Below are positions 46,148 through 55,715 of a stretch of DNA of 64,000 nucleotides, one piece after another. Both the position numbers and the translations under genes were made by a program. How positions within the stretch are numbered: the stretch's first letter is position 1; every line of letters begins with the position of its first letter. Source of the DNA: Hyphomicrobium sp. (GTDB lineage: Bacteria > Pseudomonadota > Alphaproteobacteria > Rhizobiales > Hyphomicrobiaceae); NCBI GenBank assembly GCA_022843145.1, contig JALHOF010000003.1, positions 62,001 through 126,000 of the forward strand. Reading direction: 5' to 3'. The notes under the pieces were generated by a model. That model ran no database searches. It was not told the origin of the DNA and was given only the letters and a program-made list of their open reading frames with translations.

Positions 46148-47125
46148 ATGACACTTGAGACCGAAACCGTCCTCGATCGGCGCCGGCTGCGGCGCAGCCT
46201 CGGGCTCTGGCGCAGCATGGCGATCGCGGCATTGGCGCTGGCTATTGGTGCCTACGCGTTCAGCGGCAGCCAGAAGCTGACGGAGCTGACAGGCGGAAAG
46301 CAGATTGCGCGGGTCGCGATCGAGGGCACGATCTTCGAGAACCGGGAGCAGCTGAAGCTGCTGCAACGGATCTCGGATGCCAAGAACGTCGAGGGCGTGA
46401 TCCTGTTCATCAACAGCCCCGGCGGCACCACGGCCGGCGGCGAAGCGCTTTATCTAGCGCTGCGCGAGTTGTCGAAGAAAAAGCCGGTTGTGGCCCAGTT
46501 CGGCACTGTCGCTGCGTCGGCTGGCTACATCATTGGGCTCGGCACCGACCATATCGTCGCCCGCGGCAACACGATCACCGGTTCGATCGGCGTGCTTATG
46601 CAATGGCCGGAGTTCACCGAATTGCTCGGCCGCATTGGTGTCAAATACAACGAGGTCAAGAGCGGGCCGTTGAAGGCCAGCCCGTCTCCGTTCGCTCCGA
46701 TGGACGAGCCGAGCCGTAAGGTTACCGAGGAGATGATCCAGGATGGATTCCAGTGGTTTCTGTCGCTGGTGCAGGATCGGCGCGGCATCGACCCCAAGAG
46801 CGTTCCGGGTTTGACCGACGGTCGCGTCTACTCGGGTCGTCAAGCTCTGGAGGCCAAGTTGGTAGACCAGATTGGCGGCGAAGCCGAGGCTGTCCGCTGG
46901 CTCGAGGAGAAGCGCAGCGTCGCCAAGGACCTGAAAGTCGTCGACTGGAAGCCGAAGACGGATCAGGGCGGTTGGTTCGGACTTGGGTTTTCGAGCCTCG
47001 CCGAGCGTGTCGGCGCGGGCGCGGTTGCCGAAATACTCGGCCGCGACCGCACAATTCCCGGTTTTGGGCAAGGACTGGGGCTTGACGGCCTCGTCTCGGT
47101 TTGGCACCCTCAGAAAACACAGTAA
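46148..47125 (+). CDS. sppA: Signal peptide peptidase SppA (S49 family)
   Basis: 325-aa inner membrane serine protease that degrades cleaved signal peptides. An N-terminal membrane helix (SMAIAALALAIGAYAF, about residues 24-40) anchors it. The S49 core has GVILFINSPGGTTAGGEALY, FGTVAASAGYIIGLGTDHIV with the catalytic Ser, and VKYNEVKSGPLKASPSPF with the Lys. It is the short single-domain type. ihfB follows 27 bp later. Confidence 0.93.
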   Translation: MTLETETVLDRRRLRRSLGLWRSMAIAALALAIGAYAFSGSQKLTELTGGKQIARVAIEGTIFENREQLKLLQRISDAKNVEGVILFINSPGGTTAGGEALYLALRELSKKKPVVAQFGTVAASAGYIIGLGTDHIVARGNTITGSIGVLMQWPEFTELLGRIGVKYNEVKSGPLKASPSPFAPMDEPSRKVTEEMIQDGFQWFLSLVQDRRGIDPKSVPGLTDGRVYSGRQALEAKLVDQIGGEAEAVRWLEEKRSVAKDLKVVDWKPKTDQGGWFGLGFSSLAERVGAGAVAEILGRDRTIPGFGQGLGLDGLVSVWHPQKTQ

Positions 47126-47152
47126 TAACAAGACGTTTTGGCTGGGGCGGAA

Positions 47153-47494
47153 ATGATCAAATCCGAGTTGATCCAAAGGATCTCCACGAACAACCCGCAT
47201 CTCTACCATCGCGACGTTGAGCGCATCGTGAATGTCATATTCGACGAGATCGTCGATGCGCTGGCGCGTGGCGATCGGGTCGAGCTGCGCGGGTTCGGGG
47301 CTTTCACGGTCAAGCACCGCGCGGCGCGGCAGGGCAGGAATCCGCGGACGGGTGCCTCGGTTTCGGTGTCCGAAAAATTCGTGCCGTTCTTCAAGACAGG
47401 CAAGGAACTGCGCGATAAGCTCAACGATGTGGCGGTGCCGAAACCGCCGCGCGTGAGCAGCAAGTCGGCGAAGCCGGCCGCCAGTTCGCCGTAG
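47153..47494 (+). CDS. ihfB: Integration host factor beta subunit
   Basis: 113 aa HU/IHF-fold protein that bends DNA as a heterodimer with IHF-alpha. It has [20 protein letters not shown], the beta-arm [20 protein letters not shown] and the proline tip [10 protein letters not shown]. The start at 47153 follows GGGGCGGAA. The extra C-terminal tail (about 20 residues, Lys/Ser/Pro) is longer than E. coli IhfB. Confidence 0.95.
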   Translation: MIKSELIQRISTNNPHLYHRDVERIVNVIFDEIVDALARGDRVELRGFGAFTVKHRAARQGRNPRTGASVSVSEKFVPFFKTGKELRDKLNDVAVPKPPRVSSKSAKPAASSP

Positions 47495-47615
47495 GATGCC
47501 GGCCCACTGCACGGCCTGCCAGATGACGCATTCGGCTGCGCGAGCATGGCTCGCTATTCGTCGTTCGCCTGCTCGCCGTCCGTCTTGACGTGTTCGTTGC
47601 GCAAGAGGTCCCGCC

Positions 47616-47990
47616 GTGCTGAGACGCATCGTTCTTCTTCTCGTGGCCTTCCCTGCGGCGGCGTTGTTGATCACGCTAGCCATCGCCAATCGGCATTCGG
47701 TTCGGCTCGTGCTCGACCCGTTCCGGCCCGAGGCGCCGGTCCTCTCAATGGTGTTGCCCTTCTACGCATACCTGTTCGCGGCGTTATTCGCTGGCATTCT
47801 GCTCGGCGGTACGGCGGTGTGGATGGGGCAGGGACGGTGGCGGCGCACGGCGCGCAATCGTGCGCAGGAGGCGATGCGCTGGCAAGCCGAGGCCGATCGC
47901 CTGGCGCGCGAGCGCGACGCGACAGTCGTGACCGGCGAACGCAGCCCGACGCCCGCACGCGGCAAGCTCGTCGCCATCGGCGGCCGCTGA
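47616..47990 (+). CDS. LapA domain (DUF1049) membrane protein
   Basis: 124 aa from a GTG at 47616 with AAGAGGT eight bases upstream. Two membrane helices (IVLLLVAFPAAALLITLAIA; FYAYLFAALFAGILLGGTAV) flank NRHSVRLVLDPFR, the LapA pattern, and a cytosolic Arg/Ala coiled tail follows. LapA proteins are linked to lipopolysaccharide assembly in E. coli. Usual neighbour of ihfB. Confidence 0.85.
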   Translation: MLRRIVLLLVAFPAAALLITLAIANRHSVRLVLDPFRPEAPVLSMVLPFYAYLFAALFAGILLGGTAVWMGQGRWRRTARNRAQEAMRWQAEADRLARERDATVVTGERSPTPARGKLVAIGGR

Positions 47991-47994
47991 ACCG

Positions 47995-48675
47995 GTGGTC
48001 CCGACCGAGCTTTTTGCCTCCACCGTCGCAGTGATCGAATGGTTCGCGGTGGCTGTCTTCGCGGTCACAGGCGCGCTTGTCGCGTCGCGCAAACAGATGG
48101 ACATTTTCGGCTTCGTCCTGCTCGGCACCGTCACCGGCATCGGCGGCGGCACGGTGCGCGATGTCATGCTTGGAACGCTGCCGGTGTTCTGGGTCAAGGA
48201 TCCGGCGTATCTCGTCGTCTGCTCGGTCGTATCCGCGGTCGTCTTCTTCACCGCTCACATTCCGCAATCCCGATACCGATTGGTGTTGTGGCTCGACGCG
48301 GTCGGATTGGCGCTGGTCGCCGTGATCGGAGCGGAGCGAGGACTAGCGTCTGGCGCGGGACCGCTGGTGGCGATCACGATGGGCGTCGTCACGGCCGTGT
48401 TCGGCGGCATCATCCGGGATATTCTGGCAGCCGAAAGTCCAATGATCCTGCGGCGGGAAATCTACGTCACGGCGGCCATGGCGGGTGCTGCCTTGTTCGT
48501 CGGGCTGGCCAGCCTCGGGACGCCCCGAGCGGCGGCGCTGGGGGCGGGGTTCCTGGTCGCGTTCGTGATCCGCGCACTCGCAATCACCTACGAATGGTCC
48601 TTGCCGCCCTATCGGGCGCGCCCCGGACGCAGCGCAGAGGACATCTCGCGATCGCGGTCGAAGGGTGCGGAGTGA
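47995..48675 (+). CDS. Trimeric intracellular cation channel family (UPF0126) membrane protein
   Basis: 226 aa from GTG at 47995, four bases after the LapA stop. Seven or so hydrophobic segments in two similar halves with the motifs GTVTGIGGGTVRDVMLG and GVVTAVFGGIIRDILAAE, each with a glycine-rich turn followed by RD, as in TRIC/UPF0126 proteins. Potassium-permeable trimers are known in this family; the substrate of this one is unproven. Confidence 0.88.
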   Translation: MVPTELFASTVAVIEWFAVAVFAVTGALVASRKQMDIFGFVLLGTVTGIGGGTVRDVMLGTLPVFWVKDPAYLVVCSVVSAVVFFTAHIPQSRYRLVLWLDAVGLALVAVIGAERGLASGAGPLVAITMGVVTAVFGGIIRDILAAESPMILRREIYVTAAMAGAALFVGLASLGTPRAAALGAGFLVAFVIRALAITYEWSLPPYRARPGRSAEDISRSRSKGAE

Positions 48676-48810
48676 CAGCGCCGAGTGACGCTGTCGGCCA
48701 TGCGGGGGTTGCGCCGACCGTCGGATGGATTGACGTGGATCGCGCTGGCGTGGACAAGGACGCCGTGACGCGCCGCAGGGGCCCGCCACGCGAGGATGGG
48801 TCACGCGCCG

Positions 48811-49464
48811 ATGAGCGTCAGGGTCAAGATCTGCGGCATCAAGGATGAAGAGGCGCTGTTCGCGTGCGTCGAGGCGCGGGCCGATCTCGTCGGGTTCGTC
48901 TTCTACCCGAAAAGCCCGCGCTATCTGACGCCCGCCGCCGCCGTGCCCCTCGTGACCTATATCCGGGGTGTGGCTGGAAGCGTGGCGCTGGTGGTCGATG
49001 CGGACGATGCGCTTCTGGGCGAGATCGTCAGCGTCGTGGCGCCGGATATGCTGCAATTGCACGGCCACGAGACTCCGGAGAGGGTGGCCGACATCAAGGC
49101 GCGATTCGGCAGGCCGGTGATGAAGGCCGTCCCCGTTGCGGTCGCTGAAGATGCCGAGAAGGCGCGCGCCTACCTCGGCATCGCCGATCTCGTCCTGTTC
49201 GACGCCAAGCCCGCGCCGGGGCGCGCGCTGCCCGGGGGCAATGGCGTGGCGTTCGACTGGCGGGCGCTCGATGCGGTCCGGGGCGACGTGCCGTTCATGC
49301 TGTCGGGTGGATTGACGCCGGAGAATGTCGCGGAAGCCGTGCGGTTGACGGGGGCCAAGGCCGTCGATGTTTCGTCGGGGGTAGAACGGGAGCCGGGAGT
49401 GAAGGACCCTGAGCTGATCCGCCGCTTCCTAAGCGCGGCAAAGGCGATTAAGCAGGCTGTCTAA
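48811..49464 (+). CDS. trpF: Phosphoribosylanthranilate isomerase
   Basis: 217-aa (beta/alpha)8 enzyme of tryptophan synthesis. Seen: [14 protein letters not shown] (catalytic Cys), [30 protein letters not shown] (Asp), [15 protein letters not shown] and [16 protein letters not shown]. The ATG at 48811 is preferred to 48796. Upstream of trpB with a 73-bp gap, in trpF-trpB-trpA. Confidence 0.95.
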   Translation: MSVRVKICGIKDEEALFACVEARADLVGFVFYPKSPRYLTPAAAVPLVTYIRGVAGSVALVVDADDALLGEIVSVVAPDMLQLHGHETPERVADIKARFGRPVMKAVPVAVAEDAEKARAYLGIADLVLFDAKPAPGRALPGGNGVAFDWRALDAVRGDVPFMLSGGLTPENVAEAVRLTGAKAVDVSSGVEREPGVKDPELIRRFLSAAKAIKQAV

Positions 49465-49537
49465 GTTTGGGATGCGTGGCGGCGGTTCTCGGTTCGGGAG
49501 CAGTGCCAAGCTGCCAGAAAAACGGGAACGAACCGAC

Positions 49538-50779
49538 ATGGCGACGACGAGCAACAAGACGGGCGAAGCGAAACTCAACAGTTTCCGCACCGGCCCCGAC
49601 GACAAAGGCTTTTTCGGATTGTTCGGTGGCCGGTTCGTCGCCGAGACGCTGATGCCGTTGATCCTCGATCTCGAACGCGCCTACGACGACGCGAAGAACG
49701 ATCCCGAGTTCGGAAAAGCGCTAGCGTTCCTTCACACCCACTATTCGGGGCGGCCGAGCCCGCTGTATTTCGCCGAACGCATGACCGCCGATCTCGGCGG
49801 CGCGAAGGTCTATTTCAAGCGCGACGAACTCAACCATACGGGCTCGCACAAGATCAACAACTGCCTCGGCCAGATCCTGTTGGCGCGGCGGATGGGCAAG
49901 ACGCGGATCATTGCCGAAACCGGAGCCGGCCAGCACGGCGTTGCGGTGGCGACGGTCTGCGCCAAGTTCGACATGCCGTGCGAAATCTACATGGGCGCGA
50001 CCGACATCGAGCGGCAGGCGCCGAATGTCGCGCGCATGAAGCTGCTCGGCGCGTCGCTCAATCCCGTCACGTCGGGTGCGGGCACGCTGAAAGACGCGAT
50101 GAACGAGGCGCTTCGCGATTGGGTGACGAACGTCAAGGATACCTATTACATCATCGGGACCGCAGCCGGTCCGCATCCCTATCCGATGCTGGTGCGTGAC
50201 TTCCAGTCGATCATCGGACGTGAGGTGCGCGAACAGATCGTGGCGGCGGAAGGCCGGTTTCCCGATGCGCTCGTCGCCTGCATCGGCGGCGGTTCGAACG
50301 CGATCGGGCTGTTTCATCCGTTCCTCGACGACAAGGACGTGGCCATCTTTGGCGTCGAAGCCGGCGGGCATGGTCTCGATGTCGAAAACGGACATGCGGC
50401 TTCGATGAACGGCGGTACGCCGGGCGTGCTGCATGGCAACCGGACATACCTGCTGCAGAACTACGACGGCCAGATCCTCGAAGGGCACTCGATCTCGGCC
50501 GGGCTCGATTATCCGGGCGTTGGACCCGAGCACTCGTGGCTGAAGGACACCGGCCGCGTGACATACGTGTCGGCGACCGACAAGGAGGCGCTGACGGCGC
50601 TTCAATACTGCACCAGGATGGAAGGCATCATCCCGGCGCTAGAACCGAGCCATGCCCTGGCGCACGTCATGCGTCTAGCTCCGACCATGGCCAAGGATGA
50701 GATTATCGTGATGAACCTTTGCGGCCGTGGCGACAAGGACCTGTTCACGGTCGCCAAGGCGCTGGGAATGAAGATTTGA
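49538..50779 (+). CDS. trpB: Tryptophan synthase beta subunit
   Basis: 413 aa PLP enzyme that joins indole and serine. PLP lysine in [10 protein letters not shown] (Lys105); [18 protein letters not shown] (catalytic Glu), [14 protein letters not shown] (phosphate loop) and the C-terminal [16 protein letters not shown]. Start at 49538 (MATTSN). trpA follows 19 bp later. Confidence 0.97.
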   Translation: MATTSNKTGEAKLNSFRTGPDDKGFFGLFGGRFVAETLMPLILDLERAYDDAKNDPEFGKALAFLHTHYSGRPSPLYFAERMTADLGGAKVYFKRDELNHTGSHKINNCLGQILLARRMGKTRIIAETGAGQHGVAVATVCAKFDMPCEIYMGATDIERQAPNVARMKLLGASLNPVTSGAGTLKDAMNEALRDWVTNVKDTYYIIGTAAGPHPYPMLVRDFQSIIGREVREQIVAAEGRFPDALVACIGGGSNAIGLFHPFLDDKDVAIFGVEAGGHGLDVENGHAASMNGGTPGVLHGNRTYLLQNYDGQILEGHSISAGLDYPGVGPEHSWLKDTGRVTYVSATDKEALTALQYCTRMEGIIPALEPSHALAHVMRLAPTMAKDEIIVMNLCGRGDKDLFTVAKALGMKI

Positions 50780-50798
50780 GCGGGAACGTCAGCCGAAC

Positions 50799-51623
50799 AT
50801 GAAGACCCAAACACGCATCGACCGCCGGTTTGCCGCCTTGAAGAAGGAGGGCCGAGCCGCCCTCGTCACCTTCATCACGGCTGGCGACCCGGATCTCGAG
50901 ACTTCGAGGAAGATCCTGTTCGGCCTGCCGAAAGCCGGCGCTGATCTGATCGAGCTCGGCATGCCATTTTCCGACCCGATGGCCGATGGTCCAGCGATCC
51001 AGGCGTCGAGCCTGCGCGCGCTCCAGGCCGGGCAGGACATGAAGAAGACCCTCGCGCTGGTCGCCGAGTTCAGGGCGCAGGACCCGGACACGCCGATCGT
51101 GCTGATGGGTTATTACAACCCGATCTACGTCTTCCCGGGCGACAGGTTCCTGGATGAGGCCGTGAAGTCAGGTGTCGACGGGTTGATCGTCGTCGACGTG
51201 CCGCCGGAAGCTGACGAAGAACTATGTCTGCCGGCCATCGAGCGCGGGCTCAATTTCATTCGCTTGGCCACGCCCACGACCGATGCCAAGCGGCTCCCGG
51301 CCGTTCTCGCGAACACGTCGGGCTTCGTCTATTATGTGTCGATTACAGGTATTACAGGTTCGGCCGCACCGGATGTGAACAATGTTCACAGTCAGGTTGC
51401 GCGGATTCGCAAGTCGACAAATCTTCCCGTTGCCGTCGGTTTTGGCGTAAGAACACCGGAGCAGGCGCGCGAGATCGCCGTGGGAGCGGACGGCGTGGTC
51501 GTCGGTTCGGCCTTGGTAACCGCGATCCAACAGTCTCTCGACGGCGATGGACATGCGACTGGTAAGACGGCTGCCGCCGTCCTAGATCTTGTGAACAGCT
51601 TGTCGAAGGCCTTGCGCGGGTAA
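50799..51623 (+). CDS. trpA: Tryptophan synthase alpha subunit
   Basis: 274-aa TIM barrel that splits indole-3-glycerol phosphate and channels indole to TrpB. Catalytic Glu in [18 protein letters not shown], catalytic Asp in [28 protein letters not shown], and a phosphate-binding [23 protein letters not shown]. Downstream accD begins 179 bp later. Confidence 0.97.
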   Translation: MKTQTRIDRRFAALKKEGRAALVTFITAGDPDLETSRKILFGLPKAGADLIELGMPFSDPMADGPAIQASSLRALQAGQDMKKTLALVAEFRAQDPDTPIVLMGYYNPIYVFPGDRFLDEAVKSGVDGLIVVDVPPEADEELCLPAIERGLNFIRLATPTTDAKRLPAVLANTSGFVYYVSITGITGSAAPDVNNVHSQVARIRKSTNLPVAVGFGVRTPEQAREIAVGADGVVVGSALVTAIQQSLDGDGHATGKTAAAVLDLVNSLSKALRG

Positions 51624-51801
51624 GCCTTGGCGACGTGAATGCGACGCTGAGCAGGGCGATTCGGTCGCGCAGGCGCACCAGACAGGCGGCGCGGCCTGAA
51701 CTATAGTGCCCAGCTAATGGTATGCCACGGCAGCGCCGCGTTTGCAGCGGCGGACGGGGGCAGCAGAAAGCCCGATCAGGCTTTCAAGGAGCCACAATAT
51801 C

Positions 51802-52890
51802 GTGAACTGGATCAACTCAGTCGTCCGTCCGAAGATCCGCAGCTTTCTGACGACGAAGCGCGACGTTCCGGACAATCTCTGGGTCAAGTGCCCGGAGACG
51901 GGTCAGATGGTCTTCTACAAGGATCTCGAGGCCAATCAATTCGTCGTGCCTGGATCGAATTTCCATATGCGGGTCGGCGCGCCGGCGCGCATGAAGATGA
52001 TCTTCGACGGCGGCGAGTTCACTAAGGTGCAGGTCGCCCAGACCGCTATCGATCCGCTCAAGTTCCGCGACGGGCGCCGTTACACCGATCGTTTGAAGGA
52101 CGCCAAGGCCGACACCGAACTCGACGACGCCGTGCTGATCGGCGAAGGCCAGATCCAGGGCTTGGATGTTGTCGTGGCGGCGCAGGATTTCCGCTTCATG
52201 GCGGGCTCGCTGGGCATGGCGGCGGGTGAGGCGGTTATCGCGGGCATGCTGCGCGCCGTCGAGAAGAAAACGCCCTTCATACTGTTCGCGGCGTCGGGTG
52301 GCGCGCGCATGCAGGAGGGCATCATGTCACTCATGCAGATGCCGCGCACGACCATTGCCGTGCAGCGGCTCGCCGACGCCAAGCTCCCCTACATCGTGGT
52401 CCTGACTGATCCGACGACCGGTGGCGTCACGGCGTCTTACGCGATGCTCGGCGACGTGCATATCGCGGAGCCCGGCGCGCTGATCTGCTTCGCCGGCCCC
52501 CGTGTCATCCAGCAGACCATCCGCGAACAGCTGCCCGAAGGCTTCCAGCGGTCGGAGTACCTCCTCGCGCACGGTATGATCGACATGGTCGTACATCGCC
52601 ATCAGTTGCCCGAAACGCTCGGACGGATTTGCCGCTTGCTGATGACATCGAAGACCATGGGCAAGGCCGTCGTCGAAACGCCGGCGAAAAAGATGAACGG
52701 CAAGCCGTACGTCAATGGTGCGGCGGTCGACGGCAAGACGATCGAAGCGGCTGTCCGAACGGGACCCGGATCAGGCGTGATCGAGGCCGAGCCGGTTCCG
52801 CCGTCGGAGCGCTTCGAGGCGCGTGACAAGGCGCGCCGCGATCCGGACGTCACGCAGCGCCCGGCCGGCAAGGATCAGCCCCGCTCCTAG
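51802..52890 (+). CDS. accD: Acetyl-CoA carboxylase carboxyltransferase beta subunit
   Basis: 362 aa from a GTG at 51802 with AAGGAG about ten bases upstream. With AccA it transfers carboxyl to acetyl-CoA in fatty acid synthesis. The carboxyltransferase core has [35 protein letters not shown] and [19 protein letters not shown]. The N-terminal zinc ribbon is degenerate: only Cys30 (KCPETGQ) of the four Cys remains, and the second pair reads VVPGSN. Zinc loss is common in AccD of this order as I recall it. A Pro/Arg-rich tail extends beyond the core. Confidence 0.95.
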   Translation: MNWINSVVRPKIRSFLTTKRDVPDNLWVKCPETGQMVFYKDLEANQFVVPGSNFHMRVGAPARMKMIFDGGEFTKVQVAQTAIDPLKFRDGRRYTDRLKDAKADTELDDAVLIGEGQIQGLDVVVAAQDFRFMAGSLGMAAGEAVIAGMLRAVEKKTPFILFAASGGARMQEGIMSLMQMPRTTIAVQRLADAKLPYIVVLTDPTTGGVTASYAMLGDVHIAEPGALICFAGPRVIQQTIREQLPEGFQRSEYLLAHGMIDMVVHRHQLPETLGRICRLLMTSKTMGKAVVETPAKKMNGKPYVNGAAVDGKTIEAAVRTGPGSGVIEAEPVPPSERFEARDKARRDPDVTQRPAGKDQPRS

Positions 52891-52991
52891 CCGCAGCCTC
52901 TCCGCAACGTGCAATCGGCATTGCCGTACCATCATCCATCGGACACGACACGAGCGTGCCCGACGGCCCACACCAGGGAGATCAGTGGGAG

Positions 52992-54350
52992 ATGCCGACC
53001 AGCGACCAGCTCCTCGCCGAGTTGAAGCTGCTGCACCCGAAGCTCATCGATCTCTCGCTCGGCCGTATCGAGCGATTGCTCGCCAAGCTCGGCGACCCGC
53101 ATCACCGTCTGCCTCCGGTCGTCCATATCGCGGGTACGAACGGCAAGGGGTCGGTCACCGCGTACATGAAGTCGATCCTCGAAGCGGCTGGTAAAAGGGT
53201 GCACGTTTACACGTCGCCCCACTTGGTCCGCTTCCATGAGCGAATCCAGATCGCGGGCTCGGACGGCAAGTCGTGCGACATCGGCGAACGCGCCCTGATC
53301 GACGTCTTGTTGCGGACGCGCGCAGTCAACGACGGCGACGACATCACGCAATTCGAAATCACGACGGCCGCGGCCTTTCTCGCCTTCGCCGAAACGCCTG
53401 CCGACGTCCTGCTGCTCGAGGTCGGGCTCGGCGGCCGGCTCGACGCCACCAACGTCGTCGCGCGGCCGGTGCTGACGGTGATCACGCCAATTTCGATGGA
53501 CCACGCTGAAAAGCTCGGCGCAACGCTGCCGCTGATAGCCGCCGAGAAGGCCGGGATCCTCAAGCCAGGCGTGCCCTGCGTCGTCTCAAGGCAGCCGCCA
53601 GAGGTGCTCGACGTCATCGAGGCTCAGGCGCAGTTGGTCGAGGCGCCGCTCATCGTGTTCGGGCAGCAGTTCGACGCCTACGAGCAGCGTGGCCGCTTGG
53701 TCGTGCAGCGCGAGGATGCGCTTCTCGATCTCGTCAGCCCGGCGCTCGCAGGGCGCCACCAATTCGTCAATGCCGGAACCGCGGTGTCGGCGGTGCTCGA
53801 ACTGGATTCCGCGCTAAGGGCGAAAACCGGCATGGGGCTGGACCTCGACGAGAGTGCGATCGAGCGCGGTTTGACCGACGTGCGCTGGCCGGCTCGCATG
53901 CAGCGGCTCGACAGCGGGCCGTTGCCCAACATGCTGCGGGCTGGCACCGAGTTGTGGCTCGATGGCGGTCACAACCCCGCCGCTGGCCTGGTGCTGGCGC
54001 AGTCGCTGGCCGATATCGAGGAGAGGAGCTCGAAGCCGCTGATCCTCGTCGTCGGAATGATGGGTTTGAAGGACGCAGCGGGTTTCCTGACGCCGTTCCG
54101 CGGTCTCGCCCGTCGGGTCTACACCGTGCCGATCCCGGGCGCGCACGAGGCCCCATATCCGCCTGACAAACTCGCTGAAGTGGCCTCGGCATGCGGGCTC
54201 ACCGCTGTCGCGTGCACGGGCATCGAAGATGCGCTTCGGCGGGCCGATGCCGTCGAGCCTGGTCCCAAGCGGGTGTTGATCTGTGGCTCTCTCTACCTTG
54301 CTGGACATGTGCTCGGACTGCAAGCTGGCGTCCTGCCGCAAAGCAATTGA
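52992..54350 (+). CDS. folC: Bifunctional folylpolyglutamate synthase / dihydrofolate synthase
   Basis: 452 aa Mur-ligase-fold enzyme that adds glutamate to dihydropteroate and folates. P-loop HIAGTNGKGSVTAYM (residues 46-60), YTSPHLVRFHERI, LLEVGLGGRLDATNVV, MDHAEKLGATLPLIAAEKAG and WLDGGHNPAAGLVLA. ATG at 52992 preferred; a GTG at 52956 would add 12 residues. Last of trpF-trpB-trpA-accD-folC. Converges on trhO. Confidence 0.95.
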   Translation: MPTSDQLLAELKLLHPKLIDLSLGRIERLLAKLGDPHHRLPPVVHIAGTNGKGSVTAYMKSILEAAGKRVHVYTSPHLVRFHERIQIAGSDGKSCDIGERALIDVLLRTRAVNDGDDITQFEITTAAAFLAFAETPADVLLLEVGLGGRLDATNVVARPVLTVITPISMDHAEKLGATLPLIAAEKAGILKPGVPCVVSRQPPEVLDVIEAQAQLVEAPLIVFGQQFDAYEQRGRLVVQREDALLDLVSPALAGRHQFVNAGTAVSAVLELDSALRAKTGMGLDLDESAIERGLTDVRWPARMQRLDSGPLPNMLRAGTELWLDGGHNPAAGLVLAQSLADIEERSSKPLILVVGMMGLKDAAGFLTPFRGLARRVYTVPIPGAHEAPYPPDKLAEVASACGLTAVACTGIEDALRRADAVEPGPKRVLICGSLYLAGHVLGLQAGVLPQSN

Positions 54351-54377
54351 CCTGACGAAGTCCATGCACGGGGCTGC

Positions 54378-55196
54378 TCAGCCGGCAGCGCGGCATTCGG
54401 GGCAACGCGGGGTTCTGGCTGTCTCGGCCGGACCATCTTCGGTCCGGATCGGCTGTCCGCACGTGGCGCAGCGGGCATGGCGGATAACGCCGACGCCATG
54501 TCCGACTGCGACGCGATCGTCGAAGACGAAGCAGCCGCCGCGCCAAAGGCTCTTCTCTTCCGGAATGGTCTCGAGGTAATTCAGTATGCCGCCCTCGAGG
54601 TGGTAGACCTCGCGGAAGCCGAGCGACAGCATGTAGCACGTCGCCTTTTCGCAGCGGATGCCGCCGGTGCAGAACATGGCCACGCGCGGGGTCTTGGCGG
54701 GGTCGAGAGAGGCGCGGACGAATTCGGGAAATTCGGTGAAGCTGCGGGTGCCGGGATCGATCGCGCGTTCAAACGTTCCGACGCTGAATTCATAGCTGTT
54801 GCGCGTGTCGATCACGACCACATCGGTATCGCGGATAAGATCGTTCCAATCCGCGGGCTTGACGTAGGCGCCGACGGCGCGGCTCGGATCCGCGTCGGGA
54901 AGGCCGAACGTCACGATCTCAGGCTTGATCTTGACTTTGAGCTTGCCGAACGGGTGCTCGCCCGTCTGCGACCGCTTGGTCACGAGATCGCGGAATCGCG
55001 GATCGGTCTTGAGGTCGGCGAGGAAGGCGGCCATTCCGTCGTCCGGCCCGGATATCGTGCCGTTGATGCCTTCGGGTGCGACGAGGATCGTTCCCTTGAT
55101 GCCGTTCGCGCGGCAGCCGGTTTCGAGGCGGTCGACCAATGCCGCGCAGTCGGTAATCGGAACGAACTTGTAGAATGCGCTGACGGTGATGCTCAT
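54378..55196 (-). CDS. trhO: tRNA uridine(34) hydroxylase (rhodanese family)
   Basis: 272 aa YceA/TrhO type. An N-terminal domain (LVAPEGINGTISGPDDGM) precedes a rhodanese domain with VVIDTRNSYEFSVGTF and the catalytic Cys176 in MFCTGGIRCEKATCYML, then a Cys-rich tail (CATCGQP, CPEC) that could bind zinc. TrhO uses oxygen to hydroxylate uridine 34 of tRNA. The ATG at 55196 fits MSITVSAFYKF. trxA lies upstream on the same strand. Confidence 0.9.
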   Translation of the reverse strand: MSITVSAFYKFVPITDCAALVDRLETGCRANGIKGTILVAPEGINGTISGPDDGMAAFLADLKTDPRFRDLVTKRSQTGEHPFGKLKVKIKPEIVTFGLPDADPSRAVGAYVKPADWNDLIRDTDVVVIDTRNSYEFSVGTFERAIDPGTRSFTEFPEFVRASLDPAKTPRVAMFCTGGIRCEKATCYMLSLGFREVYHLEGGILNYLETIPEEKSLWRGGCFVFDDRVAVGHGVGVIRHARCATCGQPIRTEDGPAETARTPRCPECRAAG

Positions 55197-55260
55197 GCGG
55201 GACCAGTGATGTGGTCGGGGCCGGTCAAGGCTCGGTTGGGTCGAGTTTGGACATGCGAAC

Positions 55261-55290
55261 GGGGCCCCGCGATGCCGCGAGACCCCGGTC
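55261..55290 (-). terminator. Hairpin between trxA and trhO
   Basis: GC-rich imperfect hairpin on the minus strand: CGGGG-T-CTCGCG pairs with CGCG-GGCCCCG around GCAT, 26-55 bp after the trxA stop. No T-tract follows, so it may be a partial terminator. Confidence 0.45.
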
Positions 55291-55315
55291 GAACCTTGAG
55301 TAGCACAGTCCGGCT

Positions 55316-55642
55316 TCAGGCCGTAACCGAGCCCTTGATCCAATCCTCTAGACGCTTCTTCTGGACCAGAGCGCCAACGTGCTGCGCAGCCACTTTCCCG
55401 TCCTTGAAGATCATCAGCGTCGGCATCGCGCGGATGCCATACTTGCCGGTGATGCCGGGGTTCTGATCAACGTCGACCTTCACGACCTTGACCTTGCCGG
55501 CCATCTCGGTCGCGACTTGCTCCAGCGCGGGCGCCATCGCCTTGCAGGGACCGCACCACTCGGCAAAGAAGTCGACGAGAACCGGTTCCTTTGACTTCAG
55601 AACTTCGGCCTCGAAAGTCTTGTCCGACACGGCGGTGGTCAT
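55316..55642 (-). CDS. trxA: Thioredoxin
   Basis: 108-aa cytosolic thioredoxin with the active site WCGPC (Cys30, Cys33) in VLVDFFAEWCGPCKAMAP and the cis-Pro in AMPTLMIFKDG. The start at 55642 gives the normal length. Follows addA by 73 bp and continues the addB-addA-trxA string typical of the order. Confidence 0.97.
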   Translation of the reverse strand: MTTAVSDKTFEAEVLKSKEPVLVDFFAEWCGPCKAMAPALEQVATEMAGKVKVVKVDVDQNPGITGKYGIRAMPTLMIFKDGKVAAQHVGALVQKKRLEDWIKGSVTA

Positions 55643-55715
55643 GTTCGTTCTCCTGAGCGCGCCTTCGGGGGGAAGGCATCTTTGGTTCCGGACAAATGAA
55701 GTAGGAATTCGTTCG

